Part shown: piece after piece, positions 37,164 through 46,652 of the stretch | Numbering within the stretch: the stretch's first letter is position 1 | Layout: each line of letters opens with the position of its first letter | NCBI GenBank assembly: GCA_051251725.1 | Contig: JBPOFN010000001.1 | Location: 1 to 64,000, forward strand | Direction of reading: 5' to 3' | Length of the DNA stretch: 64,000 nt | DNA from: JALZUE01 sp051251725 | GTDB taxonomy: Bacteria > Pseudomonadota > Gammaproteobacteria > Enterobacterales > Alteromonadaceae | The notes under the pieces: generated by a model | What the model was told of the DNA's origin: nothing | Database searches by the model: none | The model's input: the letters and a program-made list of their open reading frames with translations, nothing else | Position numbers and translations under genes: made by a program

Positions 37164-39713
37164 TCATTTGGGCACTTGCACGAGTAAGTCGTAACTTGTA
37201 TCACATTGAATATTAGTCACTATATTGCAACTTAATGCTTTACCATCAAGGGTCAATTTAATTTTATCAACCGCCGCTTTAATGATGATGAAGTTAAAGG
37301 TCGCTCCTTGTATTTTTCTCACTCCTGATATTTCTGTTATCTCTTTTGGCAATTGCGGCGAAACATTTAACTCACCCCAATTGCCTTTTAAGCCACATAA
37401 TTCTTCAACAATACAGCGGTAAAACCAGGCAATAGTGCCAGTGTTAAATAAATGACTTGAACGCCCCGCTTGCTCAGGTAGTTGGTAATATGCACCGCGA
37501 TAATAATTAGGAATAAAAACCGGTAACTGACCTCTTTTTTCGGCATCACTAAGCGCAGGTAACATAGCTTTTAACACATTAAATGCCTGCTGCGCCTCAC
37601 CAACTTTATATAAACTGTAAGCATAAAATACTGCCGCATGATTATAAACCGAACCGTTTTCAGACACACCCGGGTGCTTTTGTGTTAACCGGCCAACATC
37701 TTCACGCATTTTGGTGTAACTTGGCGCTAACATCATCACGCCAAAAGGGGTTATTAATTGTTCCGTAACCGCCTTAAGCATCAGTTGTTTCTGTTGTTCG
37801 GTCGCGGTATCACTTAATAATGCCCAAGATTGAGGATTCAAATAAATCCTCCCTTCTTTATCTTTTTTAATACCAAAAACGACATTATCATCGGTAATAC
37901 CGCGGGCAAACCAGTCGCCATCCCAAAGGTGTTTTTGTACGCTGGCGCTTATTTCTTTTGCCGCCTTCCGAAGGTATTCCATTTTGGTAAAATCTAAATC
38001 GAGCACATAATGCTGACAAATATCGACCCAGCAATTAATCGCATAAACCGTCGCTAACGACAACCAAGCTGAAACACCTTTGCCTTTGTAACCAACCATA
38101 TTCATTGGATCGCACCAATCCCCTTGCTCAATATAACTTAAGCCGCGCTCATCTCTGGCTAATAATAACCAGTCAATCGACTTTTCAATATGCGTTATCA
38201 AGGGATCAGATTTTTCGCTGTCGGCATAGCCCAAAACTTCTTTGAGAATATCGCCATCATTGGTTTCGCTTAAGTAGGCTTCCAAACAAATAGGCAACCA
38301 AACACAATGATCGGTATGAGGTACTTGATTGATATATTTTAATTCGGCATCAGGATGTAACAACACGCCATCAGGCATAGCACCTGAGTACGACTGCTGA
38401 CTAAGCGCTGTTAAAATAGCAGCTCTGGTTACCGCCGGTTTTAAATAACACATGCCCATATTATCTTGAATATAATTACGGGTTTGTGGATCGGTCGTCA
38501 GCCGGTTAACGTCGCCATGATAAAACATTTGCCGCGGTAACCAATGATTAACCATATCGTCAAAATATTTATCTTGGGTTTTAATTGTTAAGCAACCATC
38601 GGCTTGCCCAACATAGTTTTTATAAGCGTTGCGCTCAAAAGCTAAGGCTTTATCGTCTTTAAAATATTGAGTTTTAATGGCGGCGATTTCTTGCTCATCT
38701 TTTGCCGGGCCAAACAGAAAATTAAACGCTGTCGCTTGTGCCGGCGCTAAGGATAATTGAAACTGAAAAACACCAGCCGGCACGTCATAATTGGCCGACT
38801 GATTCGTTAATTGCTCAGCAGTTAACGCATCAGGTTTGCTTAAACCACCTTCCCCTTCAAATAAATTTTGATTTGCCAGCCAAGCGGTTGGCTCAGTATC
38901 AGACAGAAAATAGGTTTTATCTTTCAACTCTTGGTTTTTAAAATACTGTTCCACTTTTTGATAAGGAGTAACACAAGTAGCAACAATGCCATTTAAATTA
39001 ACATTGTAGGTCGCCGATTGATTCATCCACGACATATAGCCAAAAGTAAAATAAGGATAAACACTTATTTTTCGTGGCCGGTCTGCGAGATTTTTAACCG
39101 CACAATGCCAAATTTCAACCGGGGCACTGGCCGCTAAAGTTAACGTGAGGGTAATTTCAATCGCTAAATGTTTAACCTGCCATGAAATCTCATGATCTTT
39201 TGCGTAAAAACAAAAGCTATCAAGCGATGCTCTAACCGGTTCATAGGGAGTAGAAAATATTTCCCCTGATTCTTCGTCTTTAATATAAATAAAACGGCCA
39301 GGATGATTCGCGTAATAATGATGCTCAGGCTGCATAAAAGTCTTAGCTTCAATATTAGGGGCATAGGAATATTTTGCCGGTTCTGGTTGCATAAATTGTG
39401 ACACTGCATAACCGCGACAATTCATTTGAATCATCATAGTTTTATTCCACAAAAACGCGCCAGCCTTTGGCATAGTCGTTGGTGATGTTAAAGCCACCAC
39501 CGAATTTTTCTCGCCGGCATCGGTAATTGAAAATGCCGCAGTGGGTTTATCTAGCTTTTGTTTTGGCGGCGCTGCTGGTATTTGCTCAGCTCTTATTTTA
39601 GTGTCGCTTATGTGAGCGGTTTTATTTTTTATCGCAGCTGTTGGCGCTTTAACATTTGCTTGTTTAAGTTTATTTGTATGAACATTATCCATTTGTTCCA
39701 CCCACACTTTCAT
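37164..39713 (-). CDS. GH94-type glycoside phosphorylase (cellobiose/cellobionate phosphorylase-like)
   Basis: An 849-residue protein. From about residue 60 it follows the GH94 layout: beta-sandwich domain, helical linker and (alpha/alpha)6 barrel with the DWxD catalytic segment (Asp532-Asp535, GDWCDPMNMVG; general acid presumed Asp535), plus NYIQDNMG and HPGVSENGSVYNHAAVF. GH94 enzymes split beta-linked disaccharides with phosphate to give glucose 1-phosphate; the acceptor specificity (glucose, gluconate or other) cannot be assigned. Unusually it has about 57 Lys/Ala/Pro/Thr-rich N-terminal residues before the catalytic domain. The start is supported by AGGAG five bases upstream. It overlaps the upstream symporter gene by 29 bases. 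No signal peptide, so cytoplasmic. Confidence 0.82.
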   Translation of the reverse strand: MKVWVEQMDNVHTNKLKQANVKAPTAAIKNKTAHISDTKIRAEQIPAAPPKQKLDKPTAAFSITDAGEKNSVVALTSPTTMPKAGAFLWNKTMMIQMNCRGYAVSQFMQPEPAKYSYAPNIEAKTFMQPEHHYYANHPGRFIYIKDEESGEIFSTPYEPVRASLDSFCFYAKDHEISWQVKHLAIEITLTLTLAASAPVEIWHCAVKNLADRPRKISVYPYFTFGYMSWMNQSATYNVNLNGIVATCVTPYQKVEQYFKNQELKDKTYFLSDTEPTAWLANQNLFEGEGGLSKPDALTAEQLTNQSANYDVPAGVFQFQLSLAPAQATAFNFLFGPAKDEQEIAAIKTQYFKDDKALAFERNAYKNYVGQADGCLTIKTQDKYFDDMVNHWLPRQMFYHGDVNRLTTDPQTRNYIQDNMGMCYLKPAVTRAAILTALSQQSYSGAMPDGVLLHPDAELKYINQVPHTDHCVWLPICLEAYLSETNDGDILKEVLGYADSEKSDPLITHIEKSIDWLLLARDERGLSYIEQGDWCDPMNMVGYKGKGVSAWLSLATVYAINCWVDICQHYVLDLDFTKMEYLRKAAKEISASVQKHLWDGDWFARGITDDNVVFGIKKDKEGRIYLNPQSWALLSDTATEQQKQLMLKAVTEQLITPFGVMMLAPSYTKMREDVGRLTQKHPGVSENGSVYNHAAVFYAYSLYKVGEAQQAFNVLKAMLPALSDAEKRGQLPVFIPNYYRGAYYQLPEQAGRSSHLFNTGTIAWFYRCIVEELCGLKGNWGELNVSPQLPKEITEISGVRKIQGATFNFIIIKAAVDKIKLTLDGKALSCNIVTNIQCDTSYDLLVQVPK

Positions 39714-41088
39714 TTTCTCCTACTAATTTTCGGGCACTAAGCTCTGCTTGCACGGTTTTTAGTTTGTTATCACTGAGCGGATAAAGGCGAATAACCACAA
39801 TAGAAAGAAAAGCAAAAACAGCTGGAATAAGGGTCATCAATAACACTATGCCTTGTTGTGACTCGCCACTTTGCACTTGGTTTGCAACATAACCTAAAGA
39901 CGCCAAAACCCAACCTATCATGGCACCAGCAAAGGCCCCACCTAACTTTTGGGCAAAAGCGGCAGCCGCAAACACCATCCCTGTCGCTCGCCGGCCTGTT
40001 TGCCATTCTGAATAATCCGCAGTGTCAGCATACATTGAAAAAACCAACGGGGATTTCGGCCCTAGCGCTAAACCTATACCGATTTGCAGCACAAACATTA
40101 AAGCAACTTGGTCATTAGGCACAAAATAGAAGGCAATTGATAAAATAGTGACGATTACCATTAAGATCATTAACAGCGCTTTTTTATCAATAAATTTAAC
40201 TAATAAAGGCGTGATTGCCGCCCCAACCATTAAACTGAGCATATACGCCATGGCAAAGCTGCCAATTAAACTTTCGTCACCAACATAATATTTAAAATAA
40301 AAGGTGCCGGTACTGCCTCTTAGTGAAATTGTCATCATAATAATCAGTGCAAGCACAAACAAAATGACCCAAGGCTTGTTTTGCGTTAAATCTTTAATAT
40401 CTTGCAGTACCGGAGTTTTTTGACCTTTGGGCGGCGAAATTCGCTCTTTACAATTGGCAAAGGTAATAAAAAATAATACTGCGGCAATTGCGCCATATAA
40501 TGCCATAGTTACTTGCCAACCAAAGGCTTCGTCATTTTGGCCAAAATAAGCCACTAGTTCAGGCGTCATATACGCGACTAATGTGCCACCAGAAAAAGCG
40601 CCGATAAAACGAAAGCTAGTTAATGTCGTTCTTTGTTGGGTATCACCGGTAATTACTCCTAACAAAGCGCCATATGGCACATTAATAAAGGTATAAGCGA
40701 GCATCATAAAAATATAGGTCGCGTAAGCCCACACTAATTTACCTGAGTCATCTAAATCAGGCACAGTGAAGGTTAATACCCCAGCTGCCGCGATAGGAAT
40801 AATCCCCCAAATCAGATAAGGCCTGAACTTGCCGAATTTGGTCTCGGTCCGATCCGCAAGCGCTCCCATGATCGGATCCGAAAACGCATCAATCAGACGC
40901 GTTACTAACATCATAGTACCAACAGCTGCCGCTGAGATACCAAAAACATCGGTATAAAAGATAAACAAAAAGACATCAAAAACGCGCCAGTAAAAATTAC
41001 TTGCGACGTCGCCACAGGCATAGCCAATCTTTTCTTTTATTGATAATTTAGCTGACAATTTAGTTACAGGTTCACTTGAAGTGTTCAT
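39685..41088 (-). CDS. GPH-family Na+/H+:sugar symporter (MelB-like)
   Basis: A 467-residue membrane protein with about 12 helices. Family signatures include IGYACGDVASNFYWRVFDVFLFIFYTD at the start and RLIDAFSDPIMGALADRTETKFGKFRPY between helices. It probably imports the beta-glycoside phosphorolysed by the downstream GH94 enzyme, whose gene overlaps it. AGG lies five bases before the ATG. Its promoter (-35 at 41186-41191, -10 at 41162-41167) abuts a LacI-type operator. Confidence 0.9.
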   Translation of the reverse strand: MNTSSEPVTKLSAKLSIKEKIGYACGDVASNFYWRVFDVFLFIFYTDVFGISAAAVGTMMLVTRLIDAFSDPIMGALADRTETKFGKFRPYLIWGIIPIAAAGVLTFTVPDLDDSGKLVWAYATYIFMMLAYTFINVPYGALLGVITGDTQQRTTLTSFRFIGAFSGGTLVAYMTPELVAYFGQNDEAFGWQVTMALYGAIAAVLFFITFANCKERISPPKGQKTPVLQDIKDLTQNKPWVILFVLALIIMMTISLRGSTGTFYFKYYVGDESLIGSFAMAYMLSLMVGAAITPLLVKFIDKKALLMILMVIVTILSIAFYFVPNDQVALMFVLQIGIGLALGPKSPLVFSMYADTADYSEWQTGRRATGMVFAAAAFAQKLGGAFAGAMIGWVLASLGYVANQVQSGESQQGIVLLMTLIPAVFAFLSIVVIRLYPLSDNKLKTVQAELSARKLVGENESVGGTNG

Positions 41089-41147
41089 ATATACCTAACC
41101 ATTATTATAATTATTTTAGTCATTGCCATAGTGACACAACAATGAAT

Positions 41148-41163
41148 ATGAAAGCGCTTTCAT
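41148..41163. promoter_or_regulatory. LacI-type operator O1 (GPH-GH94 promoter)
   Basis: Perfect 16-base palindrome ATGAAAGCGCTTTCAT overlapping the end of the minus-strand -10 hexamer, the position expected for repression of the symporter-phosphorylase operon. Confidence 0.85.
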
Positions 41164-41191
41164 AATAGTCTAAATATTTATTATTGTTCAA
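41162..41191 (-). promoter_or_regulatory. Sigma-70 promoter of the GPH-GH94 operon
   Basis: On the minus strand TTGAAC (41186-41191) and TATTAT (41162-41167) are separated by 18 bases; the operator O1 lies at the expected transcription start. The symporter ATG is about 75 bases downstream. Confidence 0.6.
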
Positions 41192-41321
41192 CAAAAGATT
41201 TACTCTTATTTAAATCAACTTTATCTCAACATTAATATAAAAACAAAAATAACCAGTAAAAACAATAACAAAACCATAATAAACAACAATAAGCATTCAT
41301 AAAACAACTTTAAAAAAACTA

Positions 41322-41390
41322 AATAAAACAATCAAAAAAAATAAAAAAAATATAAATAAACTTGACCTTATTTTAATTATAACCTACGTT
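41322..41390 (+). promoter_or_regulatory. Probable promoter with UP-like A tracts for the right TonB receptor
   Basis: A run of A tracts (41322-41360) is followed by TTGACC (41362-41367) and, 17 bases on, a weak -10 TACGTT (41385-41390). Operator O2 starts three bases later. The -35 and A-tract context is good; the -10 match is only partial. Confidence 0.45.
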
Positions 41391-41392
41391 AA

Positions 41393-41406
41393 TGAAAGCG
41401 CTTTCA
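41393..41406. promoter_or_regulatory. LacI-type operator O2 (TonB receptor promoter)
   Basis: Perfect palindrome TGAAAGCGCTTTCA immediately downstream of the probable plus-strand promoter, about 100 bases before the receptor ATG. Confidence 0.85.
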
Positions 41407-41445
41407 GGGTGTATTGATTTAGCTGTTCGTTTTTTTTAAACTCAA

Positions 41446-41459
41446 TGTAAGCGCTTACA
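41446..41459. promoter_or_regulatory. LacI-type operator O3 (TonB receptor leader)
   Basis: Perfect palindrome TGTAAGCGCTTACA, 53 bases from O2 centre to centre (about five helical turns), which would allow cooperative binding. It ends 47 bases before the receptor ATG. Confidence 0.85.
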
Positions 41460-41506
41460 AAAATAATACTATATTCGATTTATATGAAAACTCGTGGGAG
41501 AGAATA

Positions 41507-44500
41507 ATGAATCCAACAACTTTTAGAAGAACCAAGTTAGCAACTAGTTTATCGCTAGTTTTAGGCGCTACATTCGCAGCACCTACTTTTGCCGAAGACG
41601 CAGATGCTAAAACAATTGAAGTTATATCAGTTACTGGCATGCGCTCTAGTATGCAAGAATCAATGAGTATCAAACGCGACTCTGCTGGTGTGGTTGATGC
41701 GATATCTGCTGAAGATATCGGTAAATTCCCTGACACTAACTTAGCTGAGTCATTACAACGTATTACCGGTGTTTCAATCAGCCGTAGTAATGGTGAAGGT
41801 TCAGAAGTGACAGTACGTGGTTTTGGCGCAGACAAAAACATGGTGACACTTAACGGACGTATGATGCCAGCAGCAAATGCTTTTGGTGATGGTGATGGTG
41901 GCCGTCAAGGTACAACTCGAGCGTTTGACTTTGCTAACTTAGCTTCAGAAAGTGTACGTTCAGTGGAAGTGTATAAAACGAGTAAAGCTGAAATTGCTAC
42001 GGGTGGTATTGGTGCAACCATTAATATTATTACTGCGAAGCCACTTAATAGCGAAGGCTTTAAAGCAAGTTTTGGTGCTAAAGCGATTAACGATACAACC
42101 AACCGTACCGGCTCTGATTTAACACCAGAATTATCAGGAATTATTAGCTTCACTAATGATGAGTCTACCTGGGGTGTCGGTTTAACCTACAGCCATCAAC
42201 AGCGTGATAGTGGTTCAACCGGTCTACTGATGAATGACTGGCGTGTCGATGAATGGGAAGATGTTACTTTTGCTAACGACGGTACCCAATTAACCGGTAT
42301 TGCTTTAACTGACCAAAATAGTGTGATTACTAATGCACCAGCACCTGGTCAATTATTTGCGATGCCAAATAATGTCTCATATAACGTTTGGGATACTGAG
42401 CGTACACGTGATAACGCACAGTTAACATTACAATGGGCACCTTTAGATAACTTAATCGCAACAGTTGATTATACCTATGCTAAAAATGATGTAACTCAAG
42501 CCAAACATTCAAAAAATTCATGGTTTACTCGAACTACAGATGATGTCACTTTTGACACCGGTCAAGCAGTTGCAACCTCAATTCTGATTTCTGAAGATGT
42601 TGGTGGCACCAAAGATCACAACAGTGATGCCACACTTTATAAACAATCAAACAAACTTAGCTCTATCGGTCTTAATCTTGAATATGAAGTAAGTGATTAT
42701 TTATCATTTAGTTTAGATGCGCATGACTCTTCAATGGAAAGTATGCCAGATGGCGGCAAGTGGGGCGGTACACTTACCGTAGCAACAGCAACGCCAATAG
42801 GTTTACATAATAGCTATGACTTTAGAGGTGACTTACCAGGGCTTGTACAAGTAAATGACGATAGCATTAAAGGTAATGGTAACGGTATTGATGATATCGG
42901 CGATGTAGGTAGTCAGATTATGCGTTCTTTCTGGAACTCTCAAACTACTGACGTGCAACAAATTAAACTAGATGGTAGTTTAGAATTTGACAACGGTCGT
43001 TTTGATTTTGGTATTGAAACACGCAGCATGGAAACCACACAAAAATATTCACAAAATTATATGCCACTGGGTGACTGGGGTGTATCTAACCCTATGGATA
43101 TACCTACTGACTTATTACAAGAATATAACATTGTTGGCCAATTTGACGATTATGACACTTCGAAAACAAACCAATTTGGTTGGACATCAAATATTGTTGA
43201 TTTAGCTGATTGGGCGGCGGATGAATACGGTCATGATTACAGCTACAACCCTAATATGGAGCAAAACCATAAAGTTGAAGAAGATACTACAGCAGTTTAT
43301 CTACAAGTAGCAGTAAATGGTGAATTAGGTGGCATGACCACTAACTTTTTAGCCGGTGTTCGTTATGAAAGTACTGATGTTAATTCAACGTCATTTTCAT
43401 TACAAAATACGTCAATAGTCTGGTTAGATAATAACGATTACACTTATGAACTAGCTGATGATATTACCGCGATTATGGGTGGTACATCCTATGATCATTT
43501 ATTGCCTAGCTTAGATTTTGATATTGCAATAACGGATCAATTAAAAGCGCGTGCTTCATTCAGTCAAACCATTGCTCGTGCTAACTACGATCAATTAAGA
43601 ACTGCGATTACAGGCATCAGCACTAATGGTCCAGCAGCTACAGGTGGTTCTGCCGTGGCAAGTGCATCTAACCCTGCGCTAGTACCATTACAATCAACTA
43701 ACTTTGATATTTCTGCTGAATACTACTTTGCTGACACCAGTTATGTATCAGTTGGGTTTTATGAAAAACGTGTAAGTAACTTTATTGGTACTGAGCAAGT
43801 AGAAGAAAGCCACTTTGATTTACGTGATGTTACTGCCGGTCCTCGCGCTCAAGCAGCAACAGCAGCATTAACTGCAGGTGGTTACCCGGTTGATGAAACC
43901 TCATTATTTGTGATGACAGTTATTATGGATAATCCTGCTGATTTCCCTAATGGCGCCGACGATTATGTGCCGGGCATCACCTTTGGTGAGCAAATTGCTG
44001 CCGATTATGACGTTCGTCCTAATTCAGACGATCCAGTGATGAGCTTCTTAACCAGTAAACCCGTCAACAATAAAGATGCACAGCTTTATGGTTTTGAATT
44101 AGCGGTACAACACTTCTTTGGTGATACTGGCTTTGGTTTAGCGGCAAACTATACAACAGTAAATGGTGATATTGGTTTTGATGACGCTGGTAGCCCAAGT
44201 GTTTCACAATTTGCCTTAACCGGCTTAAGTGATACCGCTAACGTAGTGTTAATGTACGAAAATGATGATATTCAAACGCGACTTGCTTATAACTGGCGTG
44301 ATGAGTATTTACATAGTACTTCTTGGGGTGGTTCACGTAGCCCTGAGTATGTTGAGTCTTATGCACAATTAGATTTCAACATTAGTTACCAAGTTAACCA
44401 AGAACTTTCAGTATCATTTGAAGGTATTAACTTAACCGGTGAAGATAGTCGTAATCATGGCCGTTCAGAACGCCAAGTTATTAGTCTTTATGACTTAGGC

Positions 44501-44536
44501 TCTCGTTTTCAATTAGGTGCACGTTATACTTTCTAA
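41507..44536 (+). CDS. TonB-dependent receptor (right cluster)
   Basis: A 1009-residue outer-membrane receptor with a signal peptide of about 29 residues (ending APTFA), TonB-box-like TIEVISVTG, plug domain (IGKFPDTNLAESLQRITGVSISRSNGEGSEVTVRGFG, about 60-200) and beta barrel ending FQLGARYTF. GGGAGAG precedes the ATG. It is divergent from the GPH-GH94 operon and shares operators with it, so it is the likely outer-membrane importer of the same oligosaccharide. SapC, cupin-like and halogenase genes follow behind a terminator. Similar in length and plug style to the left receptor but different in the barrel. Confidence 0.94.
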   Translation: MNPTTFRRTKLATSLSLVLGATFAAPTFAEDADAKTIEVISVTGMRSSMQESMSIKRDSAGVVDAISAEDIGKFPDTNLAESLQRITGVSISRSNGEGSEVTVRGFGADKNMVTLNGRMMPAANAFGDGDGGRQGTTRAFDFANLASESVRSVEVYKTSKAEIATGGIGATINIITAKPLNSEGFKASFGAKAINDTTNRTGSDLTPELSGIISFTNDESTWGVGLTYSHQQRDSGSTGLLMNDWRVDEWEDVTFANDGTQLTGIALTDQNSVITNAPAPGQLFAMPNNVSYNVWDTERTRDNAQLTLQWAPLDNLIATVDYTYAKNDVTQAKHSKNSWFTRTTDDVTFDTGQAVATSILISEDVGGTKDHNSDATLYKQSNKLSSIGLNLEYEVSDYLSFSLDAHDSSMESMPDGGKWGGTLTVATATPIGLHNSYDFRGDLPGLVQVNDDSIKGNGNGIDDIGDVGSQIMRSFWNSQTTDVQQIKLDGSLEFDNGRFDFGIETRSMETTQKYSQNYMPLGDWGVSNPMDIPTDLLQEYNIVGQFDDYDTSKTNQFGWTSNIVDLADWAADEYGHDYSYNPNMEQNHKVEEDTTAVYLQVAVNGELGGMTTNFLAGVRYESTDVNSTSFSLQNTSIVWLDNNDYTYELADDITAIMGGTSYDHLLPSLDFDIAITDQLKARASFSQTIARANYDQLRTAITGISTNGPAATGGSAVASASNPALVPLQSTNFDISAEYYFADTSYVSVGFYEKRVSNFIGTEQVEESHFDLRDVTAGPRAQAATAALTAGGYPVDETSLFVMTVIMDNPADFPNGADDYVPGITFGEQIAADYDVRPNSDDPVMSFLTSKPVNNKDAQLYGFELAVQHFFGDTGFGLAANYTTVNGDIGFDDAGSPSVSQFALTGLSDTANVVLMYENDDIQTRLAYNWRDEYLHSTSWGGSRSPEYVESYAQLDFNISYQVNQELSVSFEGINLTGEDSRNHGRSERQVISLYDLGSRFQLGARYTF

Positions 44537-44570
44537 CGTGTAATTCAACCTAATTTAAGTTAGAAAATCA

Positions 44571-44605
44571 ATAAAGCCGCTGATTTTAGCGGCTTTATAT
44601 TATTT
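44571..44605 (+). terminator. Terminator after the right TonB receptor
   Basis: Perfect 11-base stem ATAAAGCCGCT/AGCGGCTTTAT, six-base loop, followed by ATTATTTAT. As at the left receptor, it separates the receptor from the accessory genes. Confidence 0.75.
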
Positions 44606-44729
44606 ATCTTTTTAAGTATCCTCATAGCAAAATTACTTGTAATATTATTGATCTGTATAGGTATTCTCAGCATTAAATTACTTATACTATGAAATAGTAT
44701 CTTCTGAAGTTAAAAGGAATAACAGCATA

Positions 44730-45470
44730 ATGACTAAGCATGTATTGTTAGACAACGTTACTCATCATGATTTAAAAATCAGCCCTTATTTCAAAGCTGA
44801 ATTCGGCGACAAGGTAAATACAGTTCTCACCTTTCCAACTGAACTAGCAACAATGCAGACCATTTACCCGGTTTTTTTCAGAAAAGACAATAACAACGAT
44901 ACCTATCAATTAGTGGCAATGTTAGGGTTAGAGCAAAACGAAAACTTATTTTTAAATGAAAATAACCATGTTTGGCAAGCGGACTACATTCCGGCCGTTG
45001 TCACTAAAGGGCCATTTCTTATTGGTTTTCAAGATCAATCTCAAGATGGCGGCAGCGAACAAGCACCTGTGGTTCATATTGATATGGATAGCCCGCGCAT
45101 TGATAATGAAAATGGTGTACCTGTATTTTTAGAACACGGTGGTAACAGCCCATATTTAACAACAGTAACATCGCAACTGCTAAATATTTATCAAGGCATG
45201 GCAGAAGCCGAAGCAATGATAAAGCTGTTTACTGAGCTCGATTTAATTGAGCCAGTTAACTTAGAAATCACCCTAAATAATGGTCATAAACATCATTTAA
45301 CTGGCAACTATACAATCAGTGATGAAAAACTTACGGCTTTAAAAGGCAAAGATTTAGAAAAACTAAATAAATCAGGTTGTTTAAAATCGGCATTTTTAAT
45401 TATGAGTTCAATTAATAATGTCGGCCGTTTAATCGCTATTAAAAATCGCCATAACGCCCTGCAGGCCTAG
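44730..45470 (+). CDS. SapC-family protein
   Basis: A 246-residue protein of the SapC family: N-terminal HHDLKISPYFKAEFG, YPVFFRKDN, the ALxGL-type segment VAMLGLEQNENLFL, YIPAVVTKGPFLIGF and the typical C-terminal LIAIKNRHN. There is no signal peptide or membrane segment, so it is probably cytoplasmic. Its biochemical role is unknown; the name comes from a weak historical link to peptide resistance. Members commonly sit beside TonB receptors, cupin-like proteins and halogenase homologues, as here. An AGG-containing ribosome binding site lies upstream. Confidence 0.85.
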   Translation: MTKHVLLDNVTHHDLKISPYFKAEFGDKVNTVLTFPTELATMQTIYPVFFRKDNNNDTYQLVAMLGLEQNENLFLNENNHVWQADYIPAVVTKGPFLIGFQDQSQDGGSEQAPVVHIDMDSPRIDNENGVPVFLEHGGNSPYLTTVTSQLLNIYQGMAEAEAMIKLFTELDLIEPVNLEITLNNGHKHHLTGNYTISDEKLTALKGKDLEKLNKSGCLKSAFLIMSSINNVGRLIAIKNRHNALQA

Positions 45471-45577
45471 CTTAATTAATATAGCTTGCTGTACAGCTCA
45501 GGTGCATAACACAGCCGAGAGATACTTATATTTTTCTCGGCATGTTTTTAAACCATAGTAATAAACAATAAAAATTC

Positions 45578-46621
45578 ATGAATAAAATTAGCCGAAAAAC
45601 ACAAACTATCGATGGCCATGATTTTGCTGAAGTCAGCGCTAAGATCACTTCATTTACTGAACCTGTGATCATCAAAGGGCTAGTTAAACATTGGCCGTTA
45701 GTGCAGGCCGGGATGGCGTCGGATGATGCGGCTATCGACTACCTAAAAAGTCATTATAACGGTAATCCTGCGGGTGTGTATTTTGGTGAACCTAGTATAA
45801 ATGGCCGTTTTGCTTATGATGAGTCGGTAACAAAACTCAACTTTTCGGTAAAAAAAACACCGCTCAATGAAATGCTCGATAGCATTGCCCAACATAAAGA
45901 AGATAAGTCACCACCGGCGATATATATCGCCTCAAATAAAATCCAAAATCACTTTCCAAGCTTATCAAATGATAATGACTTACCATTTAATGAAAATGCA
46001 TTTGGCGACTTAGCGCCAGCAGATGCCGATTTACTTGCTAGTATTTGGATTGGCAATAAAACCTTAGTATCTTGCCATTTTGATGCGCAAAAAAATATCG
46101 CCTGCTGTGTTGCCGGGCGGCGCCGTTTTACTTTATTTCCGCCTGAACAAATTGACAACCTTTACCCTGGCCCGCTTGAACCAACGCCAGGAGGACAAGC
46201 GATTAGCATGGTCGACTTTGCTAAGCCAGATTTTGATCAGCATCCAAAGTTTGCCCAAGCGCTTGAACATGCGCAAGTTGCCGAAATGGAACCCGGCGAT
46301 GCTTTATTTCTGCCCAGTATGTGGTGGCATCAAGTAGAAGCACTAAACCCTTTTAATATTTTAATTAATTATTGGTGGAATACTTCGCCTCGCTATATGG
46401 GACAAGCAACTGACGCTTTAACTCATGCATTATTAAGTATTAAAGACTGCCCACCAGCAGAGAAAAAAGCTTGGAAAGCTATCTTTGATTATTACATTTT
46501 TAGTGACGATGACCATGCAACTCACCATCTTCCAGAAGCGTCACACGGCAGCTTAGGCAAGATAACACCGATGTCAGCTCGGCAGTTACGTGCAAAGCTT
46601 ATCAACAAATTAAATAGATAA
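45578..46621 (+). CDS. Cupin-like/JmjC-type Fe(II)- and 2-oxoglutarate-dependent oxygenase
   Basis: A 347-residue cupin_8/JmjC-fold protein related to FIH-type hydroxylases. The metal triad is visible: His167-x-Asp169 (SCHFDAQKN) and His251 (LPSMWWHQVEAL), with Lys172 and the AGRRRFTLFPP strand where 2-oxoglutarate usually binds. The opening EPVIIKGLVKHWPLVQAG is characteristic. The intact triad suggests activity as a protein or small-molecule hydroxylase; the target is unknown. It lies between sapC and a halogenase gene, 31 bases before the latter, and is probably co-transcribed with both. Confidence 0.85.
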   Translation: MNKISRKTQTIDGHDFAEVSAKITSFTEPVIIKGLVKHWPLVQAGMASDDAAIDYLKSHYNGNPAGVYFGEPSINGRFAYDESVTKLNFSVKKTPLNEMLDSIAQHKEDKSPPAIYIASNKIQNHFPSLSNDNDLPFNENAFGDLAPADADLLASIWIGNKTLVSCHFDAQKNIACCVAGRRRFTLFPPEQIDNLYPGPLEPTPGGQAISMVDFAKPDFDQHPKFAQALEHAQVAEMEPGDALFLPSMWWHQVEALNPFNILINYWWNTSPRYMGQATDALTHALLSIKDCPPAEKKAWKAIFDYYIFSDDDHATHHLPEASHGSLGKITPMSARQLRAKLINKLNR

Positions 46622-46652
46622 ACTAAATCGATAACTTGCGATATAGGAACTT

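Larger units (their letters stand above)
41089..41506. other. Divergent control region between GPH-GH94 operon and TonB receptor
   Basis: The 418-base region carries three LacI-type operators, a minus-strand promoter and a probable plus-strand promoter. The part from about 41170 to 41360 is extremely A-rich and almost free of G on the plus strand. No coding sequence seen. Confidence 0.75.

Noticed and set aside
44730..45470. Assigning SapC a role in antimicrobial peptide transport
   Set aside because: The name is historical. This protein has no membrane segment and no Sap transporter genes beside it.
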